Source of the DNA: Acetobacter tropicalis
Lineage (GTDB): Bacteria; Pseudomonadota; Alphaproteobacteria; Acetobacterales; Acetobacteraceae
DNA length: 64,000 nucleotides
Direction of reading: 5' to 3'
NCBI RefSeq assembly: GCF_001580915.1
Contig: NZ_LHZQ01000214.1
Location: 18,322-82,321, forward strand
Shown: piece after piece, positions 1-9,526 of the stretch
How the letters are laid out: each line of letters starts with the position of its first letter
Numbering within the stretch: position 1 is the stretch's first letter
Position numbers and translations under genes: made by a program
The notes under the pieces: model-generated
The model's input: the letters and a program-made list of their open reading frames with translations, nothing else
Told to the model about the DNA's origin: nothing
Database searches by the model: none

Positions 1-1121
1 CGGACATTGCCACCATGTGCGCCCTGCTGACCCAGCACGGCCTGACGGTTGAGGCTGTAAACGGTGACAAGACCACCCTTTCCGTAGGGGGCGAAATCAC
101 CAGCACGGAAGCGCCTTACGATATTGTTTCCAAGATGCGGGCCTCCATCCTTGTGCTGGGCCCACTTCTCGCCCGCTGTCGGGAAGCCCGTGTTTCCCTC
201 CCCGGCGGCTGCGCCATTGGCACCCGCCCTGTGGATATGCACCTCAAGGGGCTGGAAACACTCGGCGCTGTCATCACGCTTGAAAACGGCTACATCCATG
301 CCCGCGCTCCAGAGGGCCTGAAGGGCGACCGCATCGTGCTGCCGTTCGCCTCGGTCGGGGCAACCGAAAACCTGATGATGGCCGCCACCCTGGCCAAAGG
401 GCGCACGGAAATTGTCAACGCGGCGCGTGAGCCGGAAATGGCTGATCTGGCAAGCTGCCTGAACGCCATGGGTGCCAAGATTACCGGTGCGGGCACAGGC
501 CACATTATTATTGATGGTGTGGAAGCCCTGCACGGAACCACGCACCGCATTATGTCTGACCGCATTGAATGTGGCACATACGCCTGCGCTGCGGCCATTA
601 CCGGGGGTGACCTTCGTCTGATTGGTGGTCAGGTTGAACATCTGGGCGCTGTGGTGCGCGCATTTGAAGAAGCGGGCGTGGAAGTAACGCAGGAAGGAAA
701 TGCCATGCGCGTGCGCCGCACCGGTGCGCTGCGTGGCATTGATATCATGACAGAACCCTACCCCGGCTTCCCGACAGACATGCAGGCCCAGTTCATGGCG
801 CTTCTTTCTGTAGCGGAGGGGGCATCCATGATTACGGAAACCATTTTTGAAAACCGCTTCATGCATGTGCCGGAACTCAACCGAATGGGCGCACGCATCA
901 ATGTCCATGGCTCTTCCGCCATTATCCGGGGCGTGCATAGCCTTTCTGGCGCACCCGTCATGGCAACAGACCTCCGGGCATCTTTCTCGCTGATTCTGGC
1001 GGGGCTGGCAGCTCATGGAGAAACCATTCTAAGCCGTGTCTATCATCTGGACCGTGGATATGAAGCGGTGGAACGCAAACTGGCTGCCTGTGGCGCCCAG
1101 ATCGAACGTGTCAGCAACTGA
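1..1121 (+). CDS. murA: UDP-N-acetylglucosamine 1-carboxyvinyltransferase, 5' end outside window
   Basis: This cytoplasmic enzyme transfers enolpyruvate from PEP to UDP-GlcNAc, the first committed step of peptidoglycan synthesis. The frame is already open at base 3, ahead of the first ATG at 15, so roughly 45-50 N-terminal residues lie outside the window (family length is about 418). The catalytic cysteine is visible in [12 protein letters not shown], 66 residues after that ATG, and the conserved blocks [11 protein letters not shown] and [11 protein letters not shown] follow. No frameshift is seen. The gene stands alone, and a hairpin follows its stop codon. Confidence 0.97.
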   Translation, partial: DIATMCALLTQHGLTVEAVNGDKTTLSVGGEITSTEAPYDIVSKMRASILVLGPLLARCREARVSLPGGCAIGTRPVDMHLKGLETLGAVITLENGYIHARAPEGLKGDRIVLPFASVGATENLMMAATLAKGRTEIVNAAREPEMADLASCLNAMGAKITGAGTGHIIIDGVEALHGTTHRIMSDRIECGTYACAAAITGGDLRLIGGQVEHLGAVVRAFEEAGVEVTQEGNAMRVRRTGALRGIDIMTEPYPGFPTDMQAQFMALLSVAEGASMITETIFENRFMHVPELNRMGARINVHGSSAIIRGVHSLSGAPVMATDLRASFSLILAGLAAHGETILSRVYHLDRGYEAVERKLAACGAQIERVSN

Positions 1122-1130
1122 CATTTTCAA

Positions 1131-1154
1131 GGCCGGGCTTTTTATAGCCCGGCC
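1131..1154 (+). terminator. hairpin downstream of murA
   Basis: A perfect 9-bp stem (GGCCGGGCT / AGCCCGGCC) with a TTTTAT loop begins ten bases after the murA stop. No T-run follows, so it may be a weak or Rho-assisted terminator. Confidence 0.55.
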
Positions 1155-1440
1155 CCTGTTCAGCATGCCTGCATAAGAAACAGACACGTAAAAACCACTC
1201 AGCCTTCAGCTTTTTTGCAAAACTGGCTGCATTTTCCTGATACAGGTTGGCCCCTATAGGCGCTTTGCGTGCCTGATGACGTGTCGTGTGCCAACACTCA
1301 TCAAACCTTGGCAAAAAATTGAGAAATACAGCAAACAAGCAAAGCGGCTGTCTGTTTTTCCGACCACTCAAGCATCGTTACAGAGTACTGGCAGAGATCT
1401 GCCCTTCTCTCTTTTTTGCTCAAGCCTGACATTTTCCTTC
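1155..1440. other. intergenic region between convergent murA and MYG1 gene
   Basis: The gene-free gap between the two stop codons is 357 bp (1122-1478). Apart from the two hairpins listed at its ends I see no coding signal, repeat or RNA gene in it. Short open frames here have no ribosome binding site and no recognisable protein. Confidence 0.6.
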
Positions 1441-1465
1441 TGCCCCGGAAAATTTTCACGGGGCA
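1441..1465 (-). terminator. hairpin after MYG1-family gene
   Basis: TGCCCCG and CGGGGCA form a 7-bp stem that encloses an AT-rich, self-complementary centre (GAAAATTTTC). It lies 13 bases beyond the stop of the minus-strand gene, the position expected for its terminator. Confidence 0.5.
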
Positions 1466-1478
1466 GGAGGATTACGCC

Positions 1479-2501
1479 TTATTGCGGCTGGTTTGCCGCA
1501 TCAATTTCCAAAGCAAGCTGCGCCATTTTCAGCGCCCCTTCCCGGCTTTTGGCACCGCAGATGAAACGGGCCGGATGCGCAAAAACGGCGTCTTCCACGC
1601 CAGAGACCTGCGCCAGCGTCTCTTTTTCCAGTCCACCCCATGCTTCCGGCAGGGAAACCCGTTGGCCGAAATCCCCACGCACGGGCGGGATTGCCTTTAC
1701 ATTCCACTGATCCGGACCAGCCGGAGACACAACATACACAACCGGAAGATCATGCTCGAAGATCACCTTTTCGGTCGGCATGCCGGTTTCCATGAGCAGA
1801 ATCCGTTTGTCTTCGGCTTTTTCATAGGCTTGCAGAACGCGGTCTGTTGCCTTCAGGCTTGCGCGCACACGGTCAACCGTGTTGACCAGATGACCCGCCG
1901 CCGCTGTCGCCGCATTGGCAAAACCCAGAGCTTCCCGTGCCAGCGCTTCCTGCCGACCATACAGTTCCGTTGTGTCCCATGCAGGGCCACAGGCGGAGAC
2001 AATATCCGCCAGAGAAAGTTTGCCCATTTTGGCAACGCCATTGTCATCCTGATCAATGGGCAGAATCAGGGATTTGTCGATTGTCCGCCACATTGCCTCC
2101 AGTGTGTCATCATCCACCGGGCTGGTCAGAATATTACGTAGAGCAGCGCGGCCATAATCTTTCCACAACAAACCTGCCGCGCTGTATGGCACCCCATCTT
2201 CACGCAGGGGCTTTTCCTTCATGTGGTGATCATACCGCCCCTGGGCAGGATCATGACGACCGCCTACGTCAAAAACAATATCAGCCTGAGCAATCTGGTC
2301 TGGGGCACGGGTGCGGACCAGTTCCAGCCCGTCAGACGCTGCACGATCAATCACGCGCGCGCGCAGATCTCCTTTGGGGGCAAGAGCGTAATGAAGAATG
2401 ACATACCCCATTGTCTCATCAAGATGGAAATTTCCTGAATGGGTCAACGCTCTGATGGATCGACGCTCTTGTTCAAGACCAATGGGAGTATGTTCTGACA
2501 T
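1479..2501 (-). CDS. MYG1/UPF0160 family metal-dependent hydrolase
   Basis: This 340-residue protein belongs to the MYG1 (UPF0160) family, which is related to DHH phosphoesterases. The eukaryotic member is reported to be a 3'-5' RNA exonuclease; a bacterial role is not established. Signature metal-binding motifs are present: HSGNFHLDET (residues 21-30), DVGG (78-81) and YDHH (90-93). Length fits the family. It is monocistronic, convergent with murA, and has 473 bp of non-coding DNA upstream. The start is the first ATG ahead of the conserved region. Family assignment is firm; the substrate is unknown. Confidence 0.85.
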   Translation of the reverse strand: MSEHTPIGLEQERRSIRALTHSGNFHLDETMGYVILHYALAPKGDLRARVIDRAASDGLELVRTRAPDQIAQADIVFDVGGRHDPAQGRYDHHMKEKPLREDGVPYSAAGLLWKDYGRAALRNILTSPVDDDTLEAMWRTIDKSLILPIDQDDNGVAKMGKLSLADIVSACGPAWDTTELYGRQEALAREALGFANAATAAAGHLVNTVDRVRASLKATDRVLQAYEKAEDKRILLMETGMPTEKVIFEHDLPVVYVVSPAGPDQWNVKAIPPVRGDFGQRVSLPEAWGGLEKETLAQVSGVEDAVFAHPARFICGAKSREGALKMAQLALEIDAANQPQ

Positions 2502-2916
2502 CTAAAAACCTGCTGACAAACGGAAAGAAGAGTTTGGAGTTCCGCCCTTTCATGCCTGACAGCGCGGATACAGACAATGCGTTCTCACCATTCCTGCGTC
2601 CTCCGCACATTTTCCAGCCATCACAAAGCGGATTGTGAGGCTCGTTTTCGATCACGCCCCCCTGTAAGACGCAACCTTACGCGACAAGATATTCACAGGC
2701 TGTTTGAGCAATCTGTGTGGGCGGTCTACGGGCGTTTTTTGTAGCTGAACCGTTTGGATTTACGCCCTGATCGTGCCGCATCCGGGCTGATAATCTCTCT
2801 TTTCACTTTCTAGAATGCCGCTGCCTTCGATAGCTGAATTTTCAAGCCGACTTTAAAATCAGACTTACAGTGAACATCTGGACGAAACAGGATTCTTCCG
2901 ACGCAGGCTTTCCCCA
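2502..2916. other. intergenic region upstream of MYG1 gene
   Basis: This stretch between the MYG1-family gene and the terminator of the lut operon presumably holds the MYG1 promoter on the minus strand. I see no coding frame with a ribosome binding site, no tandem repeat and no RNA gene in it. Confidence 0.5.
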
Positions 2917-2953
2917 TAAAAAAGCCGGAGCGGGATGTATCCCCTCCGGCTTT
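2917..2953 (-). terminator. Rho-independent terminator of the lut operon
   Basis: On the minus strand CTCCGGC pairs with GCCGGAG across a loop of about 13 nt and is followed by a run of six T. It lies 22 bases past the lutC stop, so it ends the mdlC-lutABC transcript. Confidence 0.85.
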
Positions 2954-2974
2954 TTCGTGGCTCTCAAGCCGTGT

Positions 2975-3562
2975 TTATTCCCACCAGATCGACAGGGAGC
3001 GAACGCCCTGTGCCCCGCGGATCAGAACCCCCTGAATATCCGCTGTCGCGGAAGGGCCGCTCATCAGCACGCCATAGTTGGCGGTGTGAAATTCCGGACG
3101 CTCCAGATAGGCCGTGTGCATATTGGCGGTCAGATTTTCCTCAGACAGGATCACCACAATATGCTGGGTCAGATGCGCGGCTGAATTAAGGTTATTCAGT
3201 TGCGCTTCGCTTAGATAGATGGACCCCATTTCCGCAATACCGAAGGGGCTGCGCACAACCAGCACATCAGTGGCCGCTGCCTGCTGCGGAGATTCAATCT
3301 CTTCAATGCGAATGGTGCCTTCAAAATCAGGCACAGCGGAGCAGATCACCTTGGCGTCTGGAAAACGGCGGGCAATGGCCGTGGCCAGTGTGTCACCTTC
3401 CTGAGGCATCAAAATCTGACCACCCAGAATCTGAAGGGAATTTTCAAACCGGTCACGCCCCTTATCCATATCCCCCAACATAGCCACGGGTGGCAGTGGA
3501 TGGGCAGCGGGGTCTGGACGGTTGGCGCGCAGGGTGGCCAGAATGGTATCGCGCGAGCTCAT
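2975..3562 (-). CDS. lutC: L-lactate utilization protein C (LUD domain)
   Basis: LutC is the third subunit of the LutABC iron-sulfur L-lactate oxidation complex, which converts L-lactate to pyruvate in the cytoplasm. The 195-residue protein is a single LUD domain with FGIAEMGSIY (107-116), LTQHIVVIL (131-139) and SGPSATADI (168-176). Its ATG overlaps the lutB stop (ATGA), so translation is probably coupled. It is the last gene of the operon and is followed by a strong terminator. Length and order match known lut operons. Confidence 0.92.
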   Translation of the reverse strand: MSSRDTILATLRANRPDPAAHPLPPVAMLGDMDKGRDRFENSLQILGGQILMPQEGDTLATAIARRFPDAKVICSAVPDFEGTIRIEEIESPQQAAATDVLVVRSPFGIAEMGSIYLSEAQLNNLNSAAHLTQHIVVILSEENLTANMHTAYLERPEFHTANYGVLMSGPSATADIQGVLIRGAQGVRSLSIWWE

Positions 3563-4953
3563 TGTGCCTTGTCCTTCTTCAGACGGTTCTGCTTGTACCA
3601 GCTATGGAAAGTCTGCTTCACCGGGTGCGGCAGTTCCCTGTGTTTGCCCCACGGGTTGAGCCAGTTATACAGCACAAAGCGCGGCATGGTGCTGAGCGCG
3701 ACCTCGGTCCCGTTAATGGCTGTGCGGTACAATTTGGGCTGACCCATCAATTTGCCAGCCATATGCATGATCTCCCGCTTCACAAACGGCAGTTCATGAT
3801 GTTCGGCCAACACGCGCCGCCATTTGTAAAGCTGCTCATGAATATTGATCTTCACGGGACAGACGTTGGTGCAGCTTCCGTTCATGGTGGAGGCAAACGG
3901 CAGGGTGCTGTATTTCCGTTCATTGAAGGTGGGATCGATGATTGCGCCAATCGGGCCAGAATACACGGCACCGTAGGACAGACCACCGGAACGGCGATAG
4001 ACCGGACAAGTGTTCATGCAGGCACCGCAGCGGATACATTTAAGAGACGTCCAGAACTCTTCCATGCCCAGCCGGGTGGAGCGTCCGTTATCCACCAGAA
4101 TAATATGCATTTCCCCACCCTTTTGCGGGCCACGGAAATGGGTGGTGTACTGCGTGATGGGCGAACCAAGCGCGCTGCGTGACAGCAGCCGCACAAACAC
4201 GCCAAGGTCAGCCATACGCGGCACAAGGCGTTCAATCCCCAGCGTAGCAATATGTAGGTTTGGCACTGTAGAGCTTAGATCTGCGTTGCCTTCGTTTGTG
4301 CAGACAACAAAGGTTCCGGTTTCCGCCACAAGGAAGTTGCCGCCCGTCATGCCTGCATCCGCCGTCAGAATAACGGGGCGCGCCGCCATACGCTGTGCTT
4401 CCGCCAGGGACTGCGGATCGTTATCGTTCGGGTCCGTATGGTAGTTTTTGGCAAAAATCTTTGCCACATCCGGCACAAGTTTGTGCACAGCGGGCACAAC
4501 AATATGGCTGGGAAGCTGATCATCAAGCTGCTGGATGCGCTCGCCCAGATCCGTTTCCGTCACGGTTACACCGCGCGGCTCCAGATAAGCGCGCATGTCA
4601 CATTCTTCCGTGACCATGGACTTGCTCTTGATGAGCGACTTTGCACCGTGCTTTTCCAGAATCTCGCCAACAATGCGGTTATGTTCCGCACCATCAGCCG
4701 CCCAGTGCACATGAATGCCGTTCTTTTTGGCATTGGCTTCAAACTGCTCCAGATATTCGGGCAGATTGGCCAGCGTGTGTTCCTTGATTTCAGAAGCACG
4801 TGTGCGCAGATCTTGCCATTCCGGCAGCAGGTGCATCTGCTGGTCGCGCTTCTGACGCATGTCCCACAGCCTTTCATCATGAAAGGTCAGATGCGGGGCG
4901 TCTTCCAGAAACTCTTCCGCCGCCTTGGCGTGATTGACTGGTTTGACCTTCAT
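3559..4953 (-). CDS. lutB: L-lactate utilization iron-sulfur protein B
   Basis: LutB is the ferredoxin-like subunit of the LutABC L-lactate oxidation complex. The 464-residue protein has an N-terminal LUD-type region and a C-terminal 4Fe-4S part. The first cluster motif is complete (CIRCGACMNTCP, near residues 306-317). In the second, NGSCTNVCPVK near residue 357, the position where a first cysteine is usual holds Asn, so only two of three motif cysteines are present. The gene overlaps lutA upstream and lutC downstream by four bases (ATGA each time). I infer it is functional because operon and frame are intact. Confidence 0.92.
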   Translation of the reverse strand: MKVKPVNHAKAAEEFLEDAPHLTFHDERLWDMRQKRDQQMHLLPEWQDLRTRASEIKEHTLANLPEYLEQFEANAKKNGIHVHWAADGAEHNRIVGEILEKHGAKSLIKSKSMVTEECDMRAYLEPRGVTVTETDLGERIQQLDDQLPSHIVVPAVHKLVPDVAKIFAKNYHTDPNDNDPQSLAEAQRMAARPVILTADAGMTGGNFLVAETGTFVVCTNEGNADLSSTVPNLHIATLGIERLVPRMADLGVFVRLLSRSALGSPITQYTTHFRGPQKGGEMHIILVDNGRSTRLGMEEFWTSLKCIRCGACMNTCPVYRRSGGLSYGAVYSGPIGAIIDPTFNERKYSTLPFASTMNGSCTNVCPVKINIHEQLYKWRRVLAEHHELPFVKREIMHMAGKLMGQPKLYRTAINGTEVALSTMPRFVLYNWLNPWGKHRELPHPVKQTFHSWYKQNRLKKDKAQ

Positions 4954-5693
4954 GCCCGTGCTCCGTTCAGGATTTCAGCAATATGAATGAAGCGAATGGG
5001 CACGCCATTCCGCTCAGCACAGCCCTGCTGATGCATCATGCAGGACGTATCGGCCGAGACAATATATTCCGCCCCGGCATTGTGATGGTCACGCACCTTG
5101 TCCAACCCCATACGGGCGGAAATGGCTTCTTCCGTTACGGAGAACGTGCCACCAAACCCGCAGCACTCATCAGGCCGCTTGGGGGTTGCAAAGGTAATAC
5201 CCTTTACTTTTGACAACAGATCCATGGGTTTGGAGAAGAACGGCTCTCCCAGTTCGGACATGCTGGCCGTGCGCAGGGCGCGCAGGGTGCCGCAACTGTT
5301 GTGCAGGCCCACCTTGTGCGGAAACTCTGCCCAGGGGAAAGCATCAACTTTCAGAATATCGTGCAGAAATTCCACCAGTTCGTAGGTATTCTTGCGCACA
5401 TGCTTGACGTCTTCCGTCTGCGGAATGGCGTCAAAATTGTCGCGCACATGATGGGTGCAGCTACCGGAAGGCATGACGATGGCATCATATTTGGCAAAAT
5501 TGCGCACAAACAAAGCCTCAGCCGCGGCGGCATCAGAGTTGCAGCCGGAATTCGCCATGGGCTGACCGCAGCAGGTCTGATCCATTGGATACTCAACATC
5601 CTGCCCAAGTTTTTCAAGCAGTTCCAACGTCGCTATCCCGGCGTTAGGATAAAACGCATCAATATAACAGGGAATAAACAGACCGATCTTCAT
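4950..5693 (-). CDS. lutA: L-lactate utilization protein A (two CCG domains)
   Basis: LutA is a cysteine-rich subunit of the LutABC L-lactate oxidation complex, related to the GlpC/GlcF/heterodisulfide reductase CCG proteins. The 247-residue protein has two CCG domains: TCCGQPMANSG (residues 40-50) and ECCGFGGTFS (176-185), with further cysteines in PSGSCTHH and HNSCGTLRALR. I chose the ATG at 5693, preceded by GGAGG at five bases, over a TTG one codon upstream. It starts 24 bases after the mdlC-like gene, so the two are almost certainly cotranscribed. Confidence 0.93.
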   Translation of the reverse strand: MKIGLFIPCYIDAFYPNAGIATLELLEKLGQDVEYPMDQTCCGQPMANSGCNSDAAAAEALFVRNFAKYDAIVMPSGSCTHHVRDNFDAIPQTEDVKHVRKNTYELVEFLHDILKVDAFPWAEFPHKVGLHNSCGTLRALRTASMSELGEPFFSKPMDLLSKVKGITFATPKRPDECCGFGGTFSVTEEAISARMGLDKVRDHHNAGAEYIVSADTSCMMHQQGCAERNGVPIRFIHIAEILNGARA

Positions 5694-5717
5694 CAAACCC
5701 TCCGGTATAAAACAGGC

Positions 5718-7415
5718 TTACCCTGCCGCAATCATGATTTCGACAAGCGATGGACCACCGGAAGCCAGAGATGCTTCAATGGCAGGTGCGATATCCGCAG
5801 CCCGTGTAACCTGACACGAAGGTACACCCATAGACCGCGCCATAGCCTGATAATCTATGGTCGGATCAACAATATCCATGGCTGGATATGTTCCATCACG
5901 TGCAGAAATGTAATCTTTCTGCTGCCGCATGAAATTTTTGAGAACATTATATTCGCGGTTGTTCATGACCACGAATGTGACAGGCAGCTTTTCATGCGCT
6001 GCCGTCCACAAGGCCTGAGGCGAATAAAGCGCCGCACCATCCCCCACCAGAGAGACAACGCGGTCACGCCCCAAACCAAGAGAAGCGCCCACCGCAGCAG
6101 GCATGCCCCAGCCCAGCGCCCCACCCCGCAGGAAAGAGTATTGGCCAGACCATGAACTTTCCAGAAACAGCCGCACATCGGAAGACGTTGCAATAGCTTC
6201 ATCCACAATCGCAACATCGGGGCCGATGGCCCGCACAGCTTCCCACGCTGCCACCCGTGGCAGAATGACCGCTTCGTTCTGGCGGCTCCGGGCTTCCTGA
6301 ATAGCCTCGGCCCGCAACGTCCGGCGCTGTTGCGCCACCGTGGCAGCATTGGCTGCATAGGCATCCTGCCGCCCGGCTGTTGCAGCCTGCAACAGCGGAA
6401 GCAACGCCGAGAGAGAAGCCTTGATATCCCCCACCACGGAAAGCGGCGTATAGAATGTACGCCCCAGATCCTTCACATCGGAAGACATCTGATACACGGC
6501 GCATCCCGGCGGCACAGCCGGGCCTTCCGTATAGAGAATGGTAATCAGGGATTTCCCACCCAATGCAAAAATGGCGTCATAATCACTCAGCCGTTCGGCA
6601 ATCGCTGTGGCCTGGGTGGGCAGGTTGCCGCACCACAACGGATGTGCCGTGGGAAAAGGCACGCGAGAGGGCCACGATGAGCCATAAACCGGTGCACCCA
6701 GGCATTCCGCTGCTGCTGCCACTTCAGCCGCAGCATCCGATGCATAGACTTCATCGCCCGCAATAATGGCCAATCGGCCTGGGGAAATGGCGGCTAATGT
6801 TTCCGCCAGTTGGTCCAGCCCGCCAGCCACAGCATTCCGATTGATGACTGAGGGAGTGCCAATATCCACGCTGCTCATTTCTTCCATGACATCCATGGGA
6901 AGAGAGAGGAAAACCGGACCAGTTGGGGCGGCCATGGAATCATGGAACGCGCGGCGCATCAGCACAGGAAGTTGGTCGGCATGCGCCACTTCCTGCGCCC
7001 ATTTGACTGCCGGGCGTGCAATCTGAACCAGATCACCAAACAAAAGAGGGTCTGAGATGGTGTGGCGGGAATCCTGCTGCCCGGCCGTAACCACCAATGG
7101 CGTTTGAGACACGCTGGCATTCAGCAGATTGCCCATGCCGTGCCCCAGACCGCCCGCAGTGTGCAGATTAAGGAAGCCCGGCTTGCGCGCTGCCTGTGCG
7201 TAACCATCGGCCATGGCCACCACGCTGGCTTCCTGCAAGCCAAGGATATACCGCACATCCTGCACTTCCAGCAGGGCGTCCATTAACGGCAGTTCCGTGG
7301 TACCCGGGTTACCGAAAATATACTCTACGCCTTCGCTACGCAGAATTTCCAGCAAGACCGCGGCTCCCCGGCGTGTGCCGCCGTTGCCTGCTGCATCCAC
7401 AGATGAGACCTGCAT
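5718..7415 (-). CDS. mdlC: benzoylformate decarboxylase-like ThDP-dependent enzyme
   Basis: This 565-residue protein has the three-domain layout of ThDP-dependent 2-oxoacid decarboxylases and is closest in motif to benzoylformate decarboxylase. It has GNPGTTELPLM (residues 36-46; the usual active-site Ser is Thr), the ThDP-activating Glu62 in LQEASVV, His85 in NLHTAGG, FPTAHPLW and the ThDP/Mg motif starting GDGAALYSPQAL near 458. The ATG at 7415 has AAGGA at a 7-base spacing and is preferred over a GTG at 7442. It is the first gene of the mdlC-lutABC operon. The true substrate is unknown; a 2-oxoacid linked to lactate metabolism is an inference. Confidence 0.8.
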   Translation of the reverse strand: MQVSSVDAAGNGGTRRGAAVLLEILRSEGVEYIFGNPGTTELPLMDALLEVQDVRYILGLQEASVVAMADGYAQAARKPGFLNLHTAGGLGHGMGNLLNASVSQTPLVVTAGQQDSRHTISDPLLFGDLVQIARPAVKWAQEVAHADQLPVLMRRAFHDSMAAPTGPVFLSLPMDVMEEMSSVDIGTPSVINRNAVAGGLDQLAETLAAISPGRLAIIAGDEVYASDAAAEVAAAAECLGAPVYGSSWPSRVPFPTAHPLWCGNLPTQATAIAERLSDYDAIFALGGKSLITILYTEGPAVPPGCAVYQMSSDVKDLGRTFYTPLSVVGDIKASLSALLPLLQAATAGRQDAYAANAATVAQQRRTLRAEAIQEARSRQNEAVILPRVAAWEAVRAIGPDVAIVDEAIATSSDVRLFLESSWSGQYSFLRGGALGWGMPAAVGASLGLGRDRVVSLVGDGAALYSPQALWTAAHEKLPVTFVVMNNREYNVLKNFMRQQKDYISARDGTYPAMDIVDPTIDYQAMARSMGVPSCQVTRAADIAPAIEASLASGGPSLVEIMIAAG

Positions 7416-7442
7416 TCCTCTTTCCTTCACCAAAACATCCAC

Positions 7443-7690
7443 GGGCGGCCCGCATGCGGTGAACGCCCTTTTATCTGTAGACGTTCCGGTGCTCTGGCGC
7501 GTCCGTCAAGCCGGATAGCCAAGGACACGCCAGCAACACAGGGGTTTGCTGGCCTGCAAGGAGAAGCAGGAAAATGCTGTGTGAAGTCGGGGGGCGACAT
7601 CTGCACGGATCAAGGTCTTTCATACTACGCAGCCGGGCGCAGGAAAGACATCAGGGAGAGGTATTCTCTCCCTCAATGCATTTAAAAACA
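7443..7690 (-). promoter_or_regulatory. leader/promoter region of mdlC-lutABC with two inverted repeats
   Basis: Between the alsS terminator and mdlC there are two clean inverted repeats: GCCAGCAA / TTGCTGGC at 7529-7553 (9-bp spacer) and AGGGAGAG / CTCTCCCT at 7653-7673 (5-bp spacer). Neither has a T-run, so they look more like operators or leader structures than terminators. No regulator gene of the LldR/GntR type is adjacent; the only neighbouring regulator is the LysR gene beyond alsD. Confidence 0.4.
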
Positions 7691-7726
7691 CCGCAGCGCT
7701 GTGTGTTATAACAGGAAGCGCTGCGG
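7681..7726 (-). terminator. Rho-independent terminator of alsD-alsS
   Basis: A perfect 10-bp stem (CCGCAGCGCT / AGCGCTGCGG at 7691-7726) with a 16-base loop is followed on the minus strand by TGTTTTTAAA. It lies 41 bases past the alsS stop and separates als transcription from mdlC-lut. Confidence 0.85.
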
Positions 7727-7766
7727 AGAAACAGTAAAACAATATGCGTTTGGGCCAGAACAGGCT

Positions 7767-9455
7767 TTACGCTGCCGCAGAGGTTTCCCCCAACTGGGCC
7801 AGCGGCTGCATGAGCAGATGGTTGTGGGAGTAATCAACCGGCACGGCAATCACCACCGGACCCTGAACATCCATGGCGTCACGCAGGGCTTTGCCGACAC
7901 CGTCCGCAGAATTGACGGTAATGCCTTTGGCACCGCATGCTTCTGCAAATTTTGCAAAATCAATCGGCCCGAAATCCACGCCAGAGCCACGACCGTATTT
8001 TTTCTTTTCCTGCATTTCAACCATGTTATAGGCCTGATCAATCCAGACCATATGGATGAGATTGCACTTCAGCCGCACAGCGGTTTCCAGCTCCATGCTG
8101 GACATCATGAACCCGCCATCACCGGAAATGGAGATCACTTTTTCCGCAGGATTAACCAGAGAAGCCGCAATCCCCCACGGCAGGCCGACCCCCATGGTCT
8201 GCTGGCCGTTGCTGATCAACACCTGCCGCGCCCGGAAGGACAGCAGATAACGGGCCAGCCAGATATGGAACGTGCCCATATCCAGACAGAGCGTCATGTC
8301 CGATGTGACGAACTGTTCAAGTTCACGTACAATCTGGAGCGGATGCACAGCATTGTTGCTGGTGCTGCGGGCGTTCAGCAGCGCAGAACTGCGAGCAGCC
8401 TTGTAGCCTTCCAGAATGGTTTCCAGTTCCGGCGCACGATCCAGCTTCCCGGTTTCCTTGGCCAGAGCTTTCACTGTCGGGGCAATATCCCCCACCAGTT
8501 CAACAACAGGCACAAAGGCGTTGTCCAGCTCTGCCGCGACAATATCAATATTGATAATCTTGCGGGCATCATTCACGTTCCACAGCCACGGATCATATTC
8601 CACCGGGTTGTAGCCAATTGTCACCACAACATCGGCTTCATGCAGAAGCTGATCACCATGCTGGTTGCGGAACAGACCAACACGCCCGCCGAACCGGTCC
8701 ACCAGTTCATGAGAAACCGCACCCGCCGCCTGATAGGTGCCCACAACGGGAACACCGGTTTCCTTCACAAACGTTCTTATGGCCTCTGCAACATCCGGAC
8801 GGCTGGCCAGCATGCCCAGCAACACGACCGGGCGGGCTGCATTTTTCAGAAGTTTAGCTGCCTCAGCCACAACATCTGCCGAGGCCGGACCCGTTTTGGG
8901 CACGGCCCGATCTGCCAGAACAGGTGCATCAGCAGGCATGGACAGAACATCCATAGGTGTGCTGACAAAAGATGCGCCCGGCCGACCACTTTCCGCAAAA
9001 CGGAAGGCATTGGCAATGACTTCTGAAATAGCCGTCGGTGTCGTAATTTCCGCACTGTATTTGGTAATGGGCTTGAACAGGCTGACCGTATCCATGGTCT
9101 GGTGAGTCAGCTTCAGGCGATCCGCCAGTTTGACGGCACCGCCAATAGCCAGAACCGGGTCCCCTTCTGAATTGGCAGTTGCAAGGCCGGTTACAAAATT
9201 TGAGGCGCCTGGGCCGGATGTTGCAATTGCTACACCAGCCTTGCCCGTCAAACGCCCCAGACCACCCGCAATAAAAGCAGCGTTCTGTTCATGCCGGGTG
9301 ACCACCGTAGTAATGGGGGAATCGACCAGCGCATCAAACAGGCGGTCAACCTTGGCCCCTGGAATACCAAAGACATGCGTAATGCCGTGGGCCACCAGAT
9401 TTTGGACAATAAGCTCCGCGCCGCATTGTGCAGCGTGATCAGATTTTTTCGTCAT
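7767..9455 (-). CDS. alsS: catabolic acetolactate synthase
   Basis: This ThDP enzyme condenses two pyruvate to 2-acetolactate. The 562-residue sequence follows the catabolic AlsS/BudB type rather than anabolic IlvB: FGIPGAKVDRLFDAL (29-43), TRHEQNAAF with the catalytic Glu56, TSGPGASNFVTGL, and THQTMDTVSLFKPITKYS. The ThDP/Mg motif GDGGFMMSSMELE is near residue 445. No regulatory ACT subunit gene is adjacent, as expected for the catabolic form. It follows alsD by 71 bases, in the same transcript, and ends at a strong terminator. Confidence 0.93.
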   Translation of the reverse strand: MTKKSDHAAQCGAELIVQNLVAHGITHVFGIPGAKVDRLFDALVDSPITTVVTRHEQNAAFIAGGLGRLTGKAGVAIATSGPGASNFVTGLATANSEGDPVLAIGGAVKLADRLKLTHQTMDTVSLFKPITKYSAEITTPTAISEVIANAFRFAESGRPGASFVSTPMDVLSMPADAPVLADRAVPKTGPASADVVAEAAKLLKNAARPVVLLGMLASRPDVAEAIRTFVKETGVPVVGTYQAAGAVSHELVDRFGGRVGLFRNQHGDQLLHEADVVVTIGYNPVEYDPWLWNVNDARKIINIDIVAAELDNAFVPVVELVGDIAPTVKALAKETGKLDRAPELETILEGYKAARSSALLNARSTSNNAVHPLQIVRELEQFVTSDMTLCLDMGTFHIWLARYLLSFRARQVLISNGQQTMGVGLPWGIAASLVNPAEKVISISGDGGFMMSSMELETAVRLKCNLIHMVWIDQAYNMVEMQEKKKYGRGSGVDFGPIDFAKFAEACGAKGITVNSADGVGKALRDAMDVQGPVVIAVPVDYSHNHLLMQPLAQLGETSAAA

Positions 9456-9526
9456 GACTGTAAGATCCTGAAAGAATAACCACCAGAACTTGCTGTTTTG
9501 CAGATTCCGGTGGTTAGAAAAGGAAG

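Noticed and set aside
7701..9026. A 441-codon plus-strand frame opposite alsS
   Set aside because: It is an antisense shadow starting inside the alsD-alsS terminator; alsS itself is well supported.
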